Below, piece by piece: positions 43,681 through 52,225 of a stretch of DNA of 64,000 nucleotides. The notes beneath the pieces were generated by a model. That model ran no database searches. It saw only the letters and a list, made by a program, of their open reading frames with translations, and had not been told where the DNA came from. A program made the position numbers and the translations under genes. Source of the DNA: an uncultured Paludibaculum sp. (GTDB lineage Bacteria > Acidobacteriota > Terriglobia > Bryobacterales > Bryobacteraceae); assembly GCF_963665245.1 (NCBI RefSeq), contig NZ_OY762267.1, forward strand, positions 248,001 through 312,000. Reading direction: 5' to 3'. How positions within the stretch are numbered: the first letter of the stretch is position 1; each line of letters begins with the position of its first letter.

Positions 43681-44561
43681 TGGAGGACCTTCCGGTAAAC
43701 CGCGAGCGTGTCGACCGTCATTCGATCTATCGTAAACCGCTGCTCCACTAAGGAGCGCCCGGCCGCGCCCAAACGGCTCGCCCAAGCGGCATCGTCCAGC
43801 AGCCTCGCTACCGCCGTCCGCACCGATTCCACCGTGTTCTCCACCAGCAGCCCCGTCTCCTCGTGCCGCACGATCTCGGGCAGGCCACCCACGCGGCTCG
43901 CCACCACCGGGATGCCATAGGCCATCGCGAGCAGGGCAGCCGAGCCCAACCCTTCCATCTCAGTCACATAAAGAAAGACGCGGGCTGTCTCGAAATCGAC
44001 GGCCAGATTCGTACTGAATCGGATGTCGAGCCCCGTCTGCCGCAGAAGTGCCCCGCCCTTGCCCGGATCGTCCGACTCAATGGCGACCACGCCGCCGGTC
44101 TGGTCGCTCACCCGCTCGGGCACCTGCGTGCAGTCGTACACTACGCTGACCCGCTCGGGCGCGACGCCGGCCTCCAGCAGCGTGCAGCGTACCGTCTCGC
44201 TGATGGCCAGATAGTGCGCCGCCCGCCGGTACTTCCATCGCGACAACCAACCCGTCTTCACCGGAAACGCCACGCGCCGGCTGACCACGAAGGGGCATCG
44301 CGCGTGCAATGCGGCCAGCGTGTGCGATCGCGCGTCATGACAGTGGATCAGGTCGCACTCCGTCGAGACACGCCGCACTGCGGACCAACCGATAGGCTCC
44401 GCCCGGATCCCCTCCCGGGCAGCGGCTTCCAGCAGCGGAGACCCGGCCGGAGCCAGCAACCGCGCACCCTCTGCCAGGCTCCGCAGCAACAGCAGCGCCT
44501 GAAACTGCCCTCCACGCATCGACCGCCCGGTGTCCAGGTGCAAAACGCGCGGCGCCGTCAT
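43677..44561 (-). CDS. Glycosyltransferase, GT4/group 1 family
   Basis: A 294-residue cytoplasmic enzyme of the GT-B fold. The N-terminal half shows LHLDTGRSMRGGQFQALLLL and an IHCHDARSH segment. The C-terminal half has the nucleotide-sugar binding region FLYVTEMEGLGSAALLAMAY and GIPVVASRVGGLPEIV. It is shorter than many GT4 enzymes (about 350-400 aa). It follows the GT2 gene by 4 bp and overlaps the prepilin peptidase gene. It probably builds LPS core or another surface glycan. Confidence 0.85.
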   Translation of the reverse strand: MTAPRVLHLDTGRSMRGGQFQALLLLRSLAEGARLLAPAGSPLLEAAAREGIRAEPIGWSAVRRVSTECDLIHCHDARSHTLAALHARCPFVVSRRVAFPVKTGWLSRWKYRRAAHYLAISETVRCTLLEAGVAPERVSVVYDCTQVPERVSDQTGGVVAIESDDPGKGGALLRQTGLDIRFSTNLAVDFETARVFLYVTEMEGLGSAALLAMAYGIPVVASRVGGLPEIVRHEETGLLVENTVESVRTAVARLLDDAAWASRLGAAGRSLVEQRFTIDRMTVDTLAVYRKVLQ

Positions 44562-44565
44562 CGCC

Positions 44566-45312
44566 TCAGCGGCCCCAACCCATGAAGCGGGCCTTGGCGT
44601 ACTTCAGGAACGTGTACAACGAAGCCATGTAGGCGATCGCCAGCCCCTCGACGCCGTCCATGAATCCGCGCTGCAACACGTAGGTCTTGAAGAAGGTCCA
44701 AACTGGATCGACGAGTAGATGGTGGTACCGCACGGCCTTCTTCCGGAACACCAGTTCCTCGGCCGCCAGAGTCGTGTAGCGGTCCATCGTCTTCAGGTGT
44801 TCACTTAATGAGCCGCAGGTGTAATGCAGCAGATTGCCCTGCAAAGCGCCCACCCGTCCAGTGCTCACCACCGACTCGTGGACGTAGTCGCCCACCCACT
44901 CCGACTTGCGGCGATCAAACAGCCGGATCTTGCGGTCAGGGTACCAGCCCGAGTACAGGATCCACTTGCCGAGATACTGCGCCAACCGCGGGAACGTGTA
45001 GGCGTCGAACTCCGATCCGTTCTTCTTCAGTTGCCAGATCTCGCCTTCCAGGTCCTCACTCAGTGCCTCGTCCGCGTCAATGGAGAGCACCCAGTCGTAC
45101 GTTGCCTGCTCAGAGGCGTAGTTCTTTTGCCCGGCATAGCCCCGCCAGTTGGCTTCGATGACGCGCGCGCCAAACTTCTCAGCGATCTCCACCGTGCGGT
45201 CCGTCGAGCCTGAATCGACGATCAGGATCTCGTCACAACACCGCAGGCTCTCGATAGCCCGAGGCAGGTTTCGCTCCTCGTTGTACGTGATGATGGTCGC
45301 CGATATCTTCAT
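44566..45312 (-). CDS. Glycosyltransferase family 2 (WaaE/KdtX-like)
   Basis: A 248-residue GT-A enzyme. The family motifs are SATIITYNEERNLPRAIESL, EILIVDSGSTDRTVEIAEKF, and WVLSIDADEALSEDLEGEIW with the DxD metal site. GWYPDRKIRLFDRRKSEWVG and VHESV follow, as in the WaaE subgroup that adds sugars to LPS core. The C-terminal helix FFKTYVLQRGFMDGVEGLAI is membrane-associated. It lies 10 bp after the site-2 protease gene. Confidence 0.9.
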   Translation of the reverse strand: MKISATIITYNEERNLPRAIESLRCCDEILIVDSGSTDRTVEIAEKFGARVIEANWRGYAGQKNYASEQATYDWVLSIDADEALSEDLEGEIWQLKKNGSEFDAYTFPRLAQYLGKWILYSGWYPDRKIRLFDRRKSEWVGDYVHESVVSTGRVGALQGNLLHYTCGSLSEHLKTMDRYTTLAAEELVFRKKAVRYHHLLVDPVWTFFKTYVLQRGFMDGVEGLAIAYMASLYTFLKYAKARFMGWGR

Positions 45313-45322
45313 CGCAAGCGAT

Positions 45323-46306
45323 TTAGGGCAAGAATGTCTGATCGCTATTGTACAGAACGGGCGCTGGGATAAAAGACAGTACGAAGATCACGATGGTAAG
45401 GGCCAGCAACTGCCAGCGGCCGCGCCCCAGCGGGCCCAGGTCGAAGACGGCAAAGTGACGGCGCCCCCAGAAGAAAAGGATCACGGCCCAGAACCACCAG
45501 GGCCAATAGATAAACCCCAGCGGCAGCAGCAGGCAGATGACGCCCAGTGAGACCTTCGAGTGCTTTTCGCCAAAGCACGCGTACACGATGTGGCCGCCAT
45601 CCAACTGCCCCACCGGCAGCAGGTTGAGCGCCGTGGCCAGCAGGCCCACCCAGGCCGCCCGGGCCACCGGATGCAGGTAGACATCGTGTGCCGCCGCGCC
45701 CGGGAACAACCACAGCTCGATCATCCGCATCAGCAGCGGCGTGCCCAACTGCATTTCTCCTTGCGTCCCGATCCCGGGTACGACCTTGGACAACGCCATG
45801 CCAATGCCGAGGGCCGGAATTGCGAACGCAAAGCCCGCCAGCGGCCCCGCCACGCCGACATCGAACAGTTCCCGCCGGCTCTTCACAGCCGAGCGGAAGC
45901 GGATAAATGCCCCGAATGTTCCAATGAAGGTCGGCGCCGGCAGGAAGAATGGCAGGCTGGCCTCAATGCCGTGATACACGCAGGCGAACCAATGGCCAAA
46001 CTCGTGCGCTGTGAGAATCAGCAGCAGCGTGACCGAGTACGGCAGCCCGTCGGCGAGAATAGACGGCGATCGGAAGACCTGCAGGAATACGATCAGGTCA
46101 TGTTCGAGATCAAACGGCGGGAGATTTCGTTGGAAATTGAACGCCAGACGGGCACCCAGCGTGGTGGTGGTCAGAGCCGTGAGCAGGAACAACAGGATGT
46201 GGAGCCACAATCGTCGGCGCCACAGTGGGGCAACGGGTTCCAACGGACGCGACACCCACGATCGCGCGTCCTCGCCGGAACCCGATTCGAAAGACTGGGA
46301 ATCCAC
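45323..46306 (-). CDS. Site-2 protease family intramembrane metalloprotease (M50)
   Basis: A 327-residue polytopic membrane protein. The zinc motif HEFGH lies in LLILTAHEFGHWFACVYHGI, and the third ligand is in NLLPVGQLDGGHIV; the FGAFIRF and DVGVAGPLAGFAFAIPALGI segments are typical of the family. No PDZ domain is visible, unlike RseP. The start is GTG 46306. It may cut membrane-bound regulators or signal-peptide remnants; no anti-sigma partner is adjacent. It lies 15 bp after the HU-like gene. Confidence 0.9.
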   Translation of the reverse strand: MDSQSFESGSGEDARSWVSRPLEPVAPLWRRRLWLHILLFLLTALTTTTLGARLAFNFQRNLPPFDLEHDLIVFLQVFRSPSILADGLPYSVTLLLILTAHEFGHWFACVYHGIEASLPFFLPAPTFIGTFGAFIRFRSAVKSRRELFDVGVAGPLAGFAFAIPALGIGMALSKVVPGIGTQGEMQLGTPLLMRMIELWLFPGAAAHDVYLHPVARAAWVGLLATALNLLPVGQLDGGHIVYACFGEKHSKVSLGVICLLLPLGFIYWPWWFWAVILFFWGRRHFAVFDLGPLGRGRWQLLALTIVIFVLSFIPAPVLYNSDQTFLP

Positions 46307-46321
46307 CTGAGCTGCGCCGCC

Positions 46322-46591
46322 CTATTCCAGCGACTGCAACTCCTTGCCAGGCTTGAAACGAACGGCCTTGCCGGGCGGAATGGCCACCTCGGCGCCCGTG
46401 CGCGGATTGCGACCGATGCCGGTCTTGCGCGGCCGGACATTGAAGATCCCAAAGCCGCGGAGTTCGATGCGCTCTCCCTGCGCCAGGGCTCGCTTCATGG
46501 ACTCAAACACGGTTTCGACAGCCATCTCGGCTTTCGTCTTGGTGATGCCGGTCCGGTTGACTACTTCATTGACGATGTCCAGCTTGATCAA
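46322..46591 (-). CDS. HU/IHF-family DNA-binding protein
   Basis: An 89-residue histone-like protein that bends and compacts DNA. The DIVNEVVNRTGITKTKAEMA helices, the ERIELRGFGIFNVRPRKTG strand, the GRNPRTGAEVAIP arm and the KAVRFKPGKEL end are standard for HU/IHF. The start is TTG 46591 with a strong ribosome site, AGGAGG, 5 bases upstream; no ATG is available. It is the first gene of the operon that includes the protease and glycosyltransferases. Confidence 0.93.
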   Translation of the reverse strand: MIKLDIVNEVVNRTGITKTKAEMAVETVFESMKRALAQGERIELRGFGIFNVRPRKTGIGRNPRTGAEVAIPPGKAVRFKPGKELQSLE

Positions 46592-46679
46592 GGGCGCCTC
46601 CTAACAATCGTGCGGGGAGCTTTATGGACGACAGCCCCTTCCACACCGCAAAGCCTATGATAAGATTAGGGTTTTAGCC

Positions 46680-47192
46680 TTGTCAAGCCAACGTCATCAC
46701 ACTTCTTCACCGGAAATCGACAAACTGGACCAGAACCTGTTCCGGCGCGCGTGTGGTGCATTTGCCACAGGGATCACGGTCGCCACCGTGCTCGGCCGCG
46801 ACGGTAAGCCACACGGGCTCACGGCCAATTCGTTCTCCTCGGTTTCGCTCGATCCTCCCTTGGTGCTGGTTTGCGTCGCTCACAAAGCCGCCACCCATGG
46901 CCCTTTTTCCAGCGCATCATCCTTTGCAATCAATATTTTAGATATTAATCAAAAGGACCTCTCTGTCCGCTTTGCGTCGTCCCATCCAAACCGCTTTGAA
47001 GGCTTGGACTGGACGGTGGGCGAACTGGGATCACCCATTTTGACGAACAGTCTGGCGGTGATCCAGTGCCAGACAAAGCGCAAAATAGCGGCGGGAGACC
47101 ATACCATCTTCCTGGGTGAGGTGCGGAAAGTGGACGTTCGGGAGGGGAAACCGTTGCTTTACCACGCCGGCGGGTACCTGGAATTCGGCTAG
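46680..47192 (+). CDS. Flavin reductase family protein
   Basis: A 170-residue FMN-binding split-barrel protein. The signature LFRRACGAFATGITVATVLG, with GLTANSFSSVSLDPPLVLVC and FAINIL, matches flavin reductases that supply reduced flavin to monooxygenases or oxidise NAD(P)H directly. The start is TTG 46680, since no ATG lies nearby; a TATGAT -10-like element at 46656 would leave only a short leader. No partner monooxygenase is in the window. Divergent from HU and convergent with tpx. Confidence 0.88.
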   Translation: MSSQRHHTSSPEIDKLDQNLFRRACGAFATGITVATVLGRDGKPHGLTANSFSSVSLDPPLVLVCVAHKAATHGPFSSASSFAINILDINQKDLSVRFASSHPNRFEGLDWTVGELGSPILTNSLAVIQCQTKRKIAAGDHTIFLGEVRKVDVREGKPLLYHAGGYLEFG

Positions 47193-47230
47193 CCGAGATG
47201 GGTCTCTTTCGATATGTATCCCTAAAAACA

Positions 47231-47266
47231 GGGGGCGACACCGCAGCATGCGGCCCTGGCGCCCCC
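47231..47266 (-). terminator. Intrinsic terminator of tpx
   Basis: A 7-bp stem (GGGGGCG/CGCCCCC) with an inner 5-bp stem (CCGCA/TGCGG) lies 17 bases after the tpx stop. On the minus strand it is followed by TGTTTTTA, the T run of an intrinsic terminator. It may also stop transcription from the flavin reductase side. Confidence 0.65.
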
Positions 47267-47282
47267 CGCTCGTAAGCCTAGC

Positions 47283-47786
47283 CTAGCCAGCCAGTTCCTT
47301 CGCCTTGGCTAGCGCGGCGTCGTAGTTGGGGTGGTCGGCTACTTCCGGCACATACTCGACATACTGGATCGTGTTGTCCTTGTCGATCACGAAGATCGCG
47401 CGCGACTCCACGCGCCAGTCCTTGATCAGCGTTCCGTACTTCTCGCCAAAGCTGGCGAACTTGTGATCGCTGATCATCTTCACGTTGTCCACGCCGAAAC
47501 TGTTGCACCACCGGTTCTGGGCAAACGGCAGGTCGACGCTGATCGTGTAGAAGCCGATGCTCGGCAACTTGCCGGCCTCATCATTGAACTTCTTGGTCTG
47601 CATATCGCACACCGGCGTATCCAGGGAAGGAACGACGCTGAATACGCGCACACCAGAGGTAGATTCAAGCGAAAGCGGCTGCAGCGTCTTGTCCACCGCA
47701 TCAAAATCTGGCGCTGGATCGCCCACCTTCAGCTCCGGCCCGGCGAGTTCCAGCGGCATTCCCTTAAAACTAGTTGTACGGGACAT
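47283..47786 (-). CDS. tpx: Thiol peroxidase Tpx
   Basis: A 167-residue atypical 2-Cys peroxiredoxin that reduces peroxides with thioredoxin. The peroxidatic cysteine is C60 in SLDTPVCDMQTKKFN and the resolving cysteine is C94 in AQNRWCNSFGVD, matching C61 and C95 in E. coli Tpx. The start ATG 47786 has GGAGG upstream with suitable spacing; the frame upstream to 47852 is not needed. It has its own terminator, so it is a single-gene unit. Confidence 0.95.
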   Translation of the reverse strand: MSRTTSFKGMPLELAGPELKVGDPAPDFDAVDKTLQPLSLESTSGVRVFSVVPSLDTPVCDMQTKKFNDEAGKLPSIGFYTISVDLPFAQNRWCNSFGVDNVKMISDHKFASFGEKYGTLIKDWRVESRAIFVIDKDNTIQYVEYVPEVADHPNYDAALAKAKELAG

Positions 47787-47967
47787 GAATCCTCCAAGTC
47801 TCAGCCTATTAGTTTGACCAAATCCGAGGCGCTTGTCACTGGAGCTTCGCACACAAAGTATGATCTAGGAGGTTGAATGGAGGATGCACATCGTTCTCTC
47901 CGGTGCCAAGCCGCTTTCACGCCCTGAGGCACCAGCGCGAACCATCCTCCCAGAACGGAGCAGAATC

Positions 47968-49599
47968 ATGAAGTTGTCGAGCAGTATCGGTTTCTGCCTG
48001 ATTGCCGGCCTGCTGGGCCTGGCAACCACCCAGGGCGCTTCGCCCGCCCCACGAGTCAAGACTGTGAACGGCGTCGTGGAAGGGACCACGGCCAGTTCAG
48101 GAATCCGGATCTTCCGCGGGATTCCATTCGCCGCCCCGCCCGTAGGTGAACTGCGCTGGAAGGCGCCGCAACCGGCGAAGAACTGGGAGGGCGTCCGTCC
48201 GGCAGTAGAGTTTGGCGCCAGTTGCATGCAGCGGCCGGTCTTCGGCGACATGGAGTTCCGCAGCAAAGGTATCAGCGAAGACTGCCTGTACTTGAACGTC
48301 TGGACACCCGCTAAATCGGAGGCGGAGAAACTGCCGGTGCTGGTCTACTTCTTCGGCGGCGGCCTGATGGCGGGCGACGGGTCGGAGTACCGCTACGACG
48401 GCGAGAGCATGGCAACGAAAGGGATCGTCTCGGTCACCATCAACTATCGCCTCACCGTTCTGGGATTCCTGGCGCATCCGGAACTGAGTGCGGAAGCGCC
48501 TTACCACTCGTCGGGCAACTACGGGTTCCTCGATCAGAACGCGGCACTGAAGTGGGTGCAGGCGAACATCGCCGCATTCGGTGGAGATCCCAAGCGGGTG
48601 ACGATAGCGGGCCAGTCGGCCGGATCGCGTTCCGTAACCGTGCAGTTGCTCTCGCCGCTCTCGAAGGGGCTGTTCGCCGGCGCCATTATGGAGAGTGGCA
48701 GCATGGTCGGTGCCACCAAGCCTCCGTCGCTGGCCGAGGCTGAGAAGCGCGGGCTCGAGTTTATGGCCGCGGCCGGTGCTCATTCGTTGAAGGACCTTCG
48801 AGCGCTGCCCGCCGCTCAAGTGCTGGCCCTCACCGCGCAGCCGGCCTGGACGCGGTTCGATGCAATTGCCGACAACTACCAGGTGCCAGCGAAGGACTTG
48901 ATCGACTGTGCGGATGGCGGCGAACTGGCGCGCGTGGCTCTGTTGCAAGGCTGGGTGACCGAAGACCGGAACGCCCAGTCGCTGCTGGGTGAGAATCCGC
49001 CGACGCCGGAGGGCTATGCCGCGGCTCTGCGCAAAGAGTTCGGCGCCGATGCGGATCGCGTGCTGGCGCTCTATCCGGCCGGACGGACCAAGGATGAGGT
49101 ACTGGATGCGGCGCAGACGCTGGCGACGGACCGGGGTATGGGTTACAACATGTGGCGGCTGGCGGAAGGACACCGCCAGTCGAGTGGCAAGCCGGTGTAT
49201 CGGTATCTCTACGGGCGCCCGCGTCCGAAGTTCCTGGGCCGGGCCGACCAGACGCCGGGTACGGCCGGCGGGATCATTACGAACGCCGCAGCGGCGTCCG
49301 CTCCGCCGAAGTGGCGCGGAGCCGTCCATTCCGCTGAGATCGAATACGCGTTAGGCAATCTGGCTACAAACAAGCACTACGCGTGGGAACCGGCCGACTA
49401 CAAACTCTCGGAGCTGATGGAGTCCTATTTCGCCAATTTCGTCAAGACCGGCGATCCGAATGGCCCTGGCCTCCCGAAGTGGCCTGCGTACGCGCCAGAC
49501 GCGGGTTTCCAGATCATGAACCTAAAGTCCGAATCGCGCGCTGTACCCGAGGTGCGACCACGGTACCAGTTGCTGGACACGCTCCTGCACAGGAAGTAG
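47968..49599 (+). CDS. Secreted type-B carboxylesterase
   Basis: A 543-residue alpha/beta hydrolase. The signal peptide is MKLSSSIGFCLIAGLLGLAT, cleaved after ATTQG. The family signatures are RIFRGIPFAAPPVGELRWKA, EDCLYLNVWTP, and the nucleophile S217 in VTIAGQSAGSRSV. The usual HGGG oxyanion motif reads FFGGG, and the elbow is GQSAGS rather than GESAGG, so activity may be altered. The late region NFVKTGDPNGPGLPKWPAY is typical. The start is ATG 47968 with GGAG 8 bases upstream. A second family member begins at 62977. Confidence 0.9.
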   Translation: MKLSSSIGFCLIAGLLGLATTQGASPAPRVKTVNGVVEGTTASSGIRIFRGIPFAAPPVGELRWKAPQPAKNWEGVRPAVEFGASCMQRPVFGDMEFRSKGISEDCLYLNVWTPAKSEAEKLPVLVYFFGGGLMAGDGSEYRYDGESMATKGIVSVTINYRLTVLGFLAHPELSAEAPYHSSGNYGFLDQNAALKWVQANIAAFGGDPKRVTIAGQSAGSRSVTVQLLSPLSKGLFAGAIMESGSMVGATKPPSLAEAEKRGLEFMAAAGAHSLKDLRALPAAQVLALTAQPAWTRFDAIADNYQVPAKDLIDCADGGELARVALLQGWVTEDRNAQSLLGENPPTPEGYAAALRKEFGADADRVLALYPAGRTKDEVLDAAQTLATDRGMGYNMWRLAEGHRQSSGKPVYRYLYGRPRPKFLGRADQTPGTAGGIITNAAAASAPPKWRGAVHSAEIEYALGNLATNKHYAWEPADYKLSELMESYFANFVKTGDPNGPGLPKWPAYAPDAGFQIMNLKSESRAVPEVRPRYQLLDTLLHRK

Positions 49600-49690
49600 C
49601 AATCGCGGAAGGAAGTGGCCAGGCCACTGAGGAGATCGGCCCAGCGAGAGGACCAATCCGCGCGGGTAAAATGAAGTACCCGGGGGCCGG

Positions 49691-51472
49691 GTGGTCCTCG
49701 GCCAATCCATGCCTATACGTCATTTTTCCGTTCTTGTTGCCGCAGGCCTGATTGCGGCCTCCGCCTTATGCCGCGCTCAGAGTCCTCCGGCGAGCGTGCC
49801 GCCGATGCTGGAGTTAACGCTGCGGCCCGCCGCTCCGGACAGCGCCGGCCGGGTTCCCTCGGTCGATGTCACGCTGGTCTTCCCTTCCTTCGCCTCGGTC
49901 GAACTGGCATTTCTTCCCAACAACGTCGAGACAGTGGCCCGGACGATCTCCGGCCTCACCGCGCGGGATGCGGACGGGCCGCTGCCGCTGCGGGTGACGG
50001 ACAATCCGGATTCCGCCGATGGAGCCGCGCGGCACTGGTCGCCCGAACGGGCGGTGCGTGGGCCGGTGACGCTGCGGTACCGGGCGCCGATTTCGAACCG
50101 CCCGGCTCCGCGTGGAGCGGCGCCGCCGCTGGAGCTGCGCTCCGATACAGGAGCCTTCTCCGGAGCTGGTGCGAGTTTCCTGCTGTTGCCCCGCGGCGCC
50201 AGCCCGGCGCGGCTCCATCTGCATTGGGATCTGGCTGAGATGCCCGACGGAGCATGTGGGGTGTCGAGCCTCGGAGCGGGCGACCGCACGCTGGCACTGG
50301 AGGACGCCGCGGAGCGGTTGAAGTCGGTGTTCTTTCTGGCCGGGCAGCTCCATCTCTATCCCGAGAATCCGCCCGAGCGCGGCTTCTTTTCGGCGTGGCA
50401 CGGGACACCGCCAATGGATCTGGCGCGGTTGATGGCTTCCGAACACAAGCTCTATGCGTATTTCGAGAAGTTCTTCAGCCGGAAATCGGAGGCGCCGTAC
50501 GGGGTCTTTCTGCGCGAGAATCCGGTGAACCCGGGCGGAGGAGTGGAACTCTCCGGATCCTTTGTAGCGACCTTCGGCCCAAAGGTCACAGCGGAGGAAC
50601 TGACCGTCACGCTGGCGCACGAGATGCTGCACACTTTCGCCGGAGGGCTGGATCAGACTGAAGGCCTGGCCGGGTCGTGGTACTCGGAAGGGCTGGCGGT
50701 GCACTACGCCCGGCTGCTGGCGCTGCGCGCTGGCCAGATCACGCCGAACGAGTTCCTGAACGACTTGAATTCGACGGCGGGGCGCTACTACACGAACATA
50801 TTTCTGGGAACGCCGAATTCCGAAATTCCGAAACGGTTCTGGGCGGATACACGGATCCGCGTGCTGCCCTACGACCGGGGTTCGTTGTACTTTGCCGTGC
50901 TGGATACGCAATTGCGGGCAGCGTCGCACGGGCAGCGCGGTCTCGACGAGTTTCTGCTTGAGTTCCTGGCGCGGCGGCAGCAGGCTTTGCCGCTGAATGA
51001 GTCCGCGTGGTGCGCGCTTTTGGAGCACGCACTCGGCCCCGCCGGGCCGGCGGCCTACCGGGCGATGCTAGAGGGGGCGCTGCAACTTCCGGATTCCGGG
51101 GCGTTCGGGCCACAGTTCGTGCGGACTTCGAGGCCGTTGCGGCGCTATGAGCTGGGCTTCGATCCGGGGGTGCTGATCGAGCCGCGGCGCGTCGTGCGCG
51201 GCTTGGTAGCGGGTTCGGCGGCGGCGCGCGCCGGGCTGAGGGATGGGGATGAGATCGTGCGTCCGGTGCCGCAAGACGCGGTGCAGGCGCGCCAGGACGC
51301 GACGCTGACGCTGCATGTGACGCGGGCGGGGCGGGCGCTGGAGATCACCTACGTGCCAAGGGGCGAGACGGTGGACGCGTGGCAGTGGCGGATGGCGAGC
51401 GGTGCACCACCGCAAAGGCACGGCGAGCCTCGTGCTCCCTCTTCTTCCGCCAAAGATGCGCAACGCCGGTGA
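49691..51472 (+). CDS. Secreted M61-like peptidase with PDZ-like C-terminus
   Basis: A 593-residue exported protein (signal peptide FSVLVAAGLIAASALCRAQ; an alternative start is ATG 49709). The N-terminal half reads as beta sandwiches, as in glycyl aminopeptidases of family M61. The zinc motif is TLAHEMLHTFAGGLDQTEGL, followed by WYSEGLAVHYARLLALRAGQ with the third-ligand Glu. Residues about 500-575 (RRVVRGLVAGSAAARAGLRD) form a PDZ-like domain. Peptide substrates are unknown. Its C-terminus is Arg-rich and of low complexity. Confidence 0.8.
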   Translation: MVLGQSMPIRHFSVLVAAGLIAASALCRAQSPPASVPPMLELTLRPAAPDSAGRVPSVDVTLVFPSFASVELAFLPNNVETVARTISGLTARDADGPLPLRVTDNPDSADGAARHWSPERAVRGPVTLRYRAPISNRPAPRGAAPPLELRSDTGAFSGAGASFLLLPRGASPARLHLHWDLAEMPDGACGVSSLGAGDRTLALEDAAERLKSVFFLAGQLHLYPENPPERGFFSAWHGTPPMDLARLMASEHKLYAYFEKFFSRKSEAPYGVFLRENPVNPGGGVELSGSFVATFGPKVTAEELTVTLAHEMLHTFAGGLDQTEGLAGSWYSEGLAVHYARLLALRAGQITPNEFLNDLNSTAGRYYTNIFLGTPNSEIPKRFWADTRIRVLPYDRGSLYFAVLDTQLRAASHGQRGLDEFLLEFLARRQQALPLNESAWCALLEHALGPAGPAAYRAMLEGALQLPDSGAFGPQFVRTSRPLRRYELGFDPGVLIEPRRVVRGLVAGSAAARAGLRDGDEIVRPVPQDAVQARQDATLTLHVTRAGRALEITYVPRGETVDAWQWRMASGAPPQRHGEPRAPSSSAKDAQRR

Positions 51473-51551
51473 TCGCGATTTTCGCACGGGACTGTCAGCC
51501 AGTACGAAGGACCTGGGTCTACAGACTGGGCTTGCGCGCTATGCTCTTCCC

Positions 51552-52061
51552 ATGGGTGACGACCATCACATAGCGGCCATCGAGATCCGTCCCGCTGTTC
51601 CAGACGACGCTGACGGAATTGCTCGCACGTTCCTCGAAAGTGCCGAGTATCACGCCGCGCTTGATCCGGAGCGCTATGCGATCCCTTCCGTAGAGACGAT
51701 ATTGGCGCGCTATCGGGAGGATCGGCAGCACACATCGCGCACGGGCAGCGACGGGATCACTCTCGTCGCCGAGCTCAACGGAGAGATCGTTGGCTTCCTG
51801 GATGCCTGTTTGTACCGGTCGCCGGACCTTATGCACCGCGAGATGACCTATTGCCATATTGCCGAGATCGCAGTGCGTCGCGACCACTGGGATCAAGGGA
51901 TCGGGGGACGCCTGCTTCGAGCGGCGGAAGATTGGGGGCGCCGGCTGGGTGCGGAGTTCGCCCTATTGGAGTATCTCTCCTCCAACACGCGCGCCGGCTT
52001 CTTCTACCAGGAGCGTATGGGCTATCGTCCGGCATCCACCGCGGCTATGAAGCGACTCTAG
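51552..52061 (+). CDS. GNAT-family acetyltransferase
   Basis: A 169-residue protein of the GNAT fold. IRPAVPDDADGIARTFLESA is the N-terminal strand-helix. The acetyl-CoA site is IAEIAVRRDHWDQGIGGRLL with the Q/RxxGxG/A pattern, and FALLEYLSSNTRAGFFYQER and MGYRP end the domain. The start is ATG 51552. The substrate is unknown and the gene stands alone between the peptidase and a symporter. Confidence 0.88.
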   Translation: MGDDHHIAAIEIRPAVPDDADGIARTFLESAEYHAALDPERYAIPSVETILARYREDRQHTSRTGSDGITLVAELNGEIVGFLDACLYRSPDLMHREMTYCHIAEIAVRRDHWDQGIGGRLLRAAEDWGRRLGAEFALLEYLSSNTRAGFFYQERMGYRPASTAAMKRL

Positions 52062-52225
52062 GACGCCCCGCTCCACGAACCGCGTCCGCACCCTCAGGCG
52101 CCGTCGTCGCGGTACGCATGTTCGCCGCCTCCGGCATCGCATGCGTCGCCCAACCACACGAGCTCACCTTGCCGAATACAATTGTAGGGACCCAGAACTA
52201 AAAAACCCAGAGAGGCGCTTCGCTC

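Noticed and set aside
48097..49329. A 410-codon minus-strand frame inside the carboxylesterase gene
   Set aside because: No recognisable domain, very Arg-rich, lies wholly inside a gene with clear esterase motifs.
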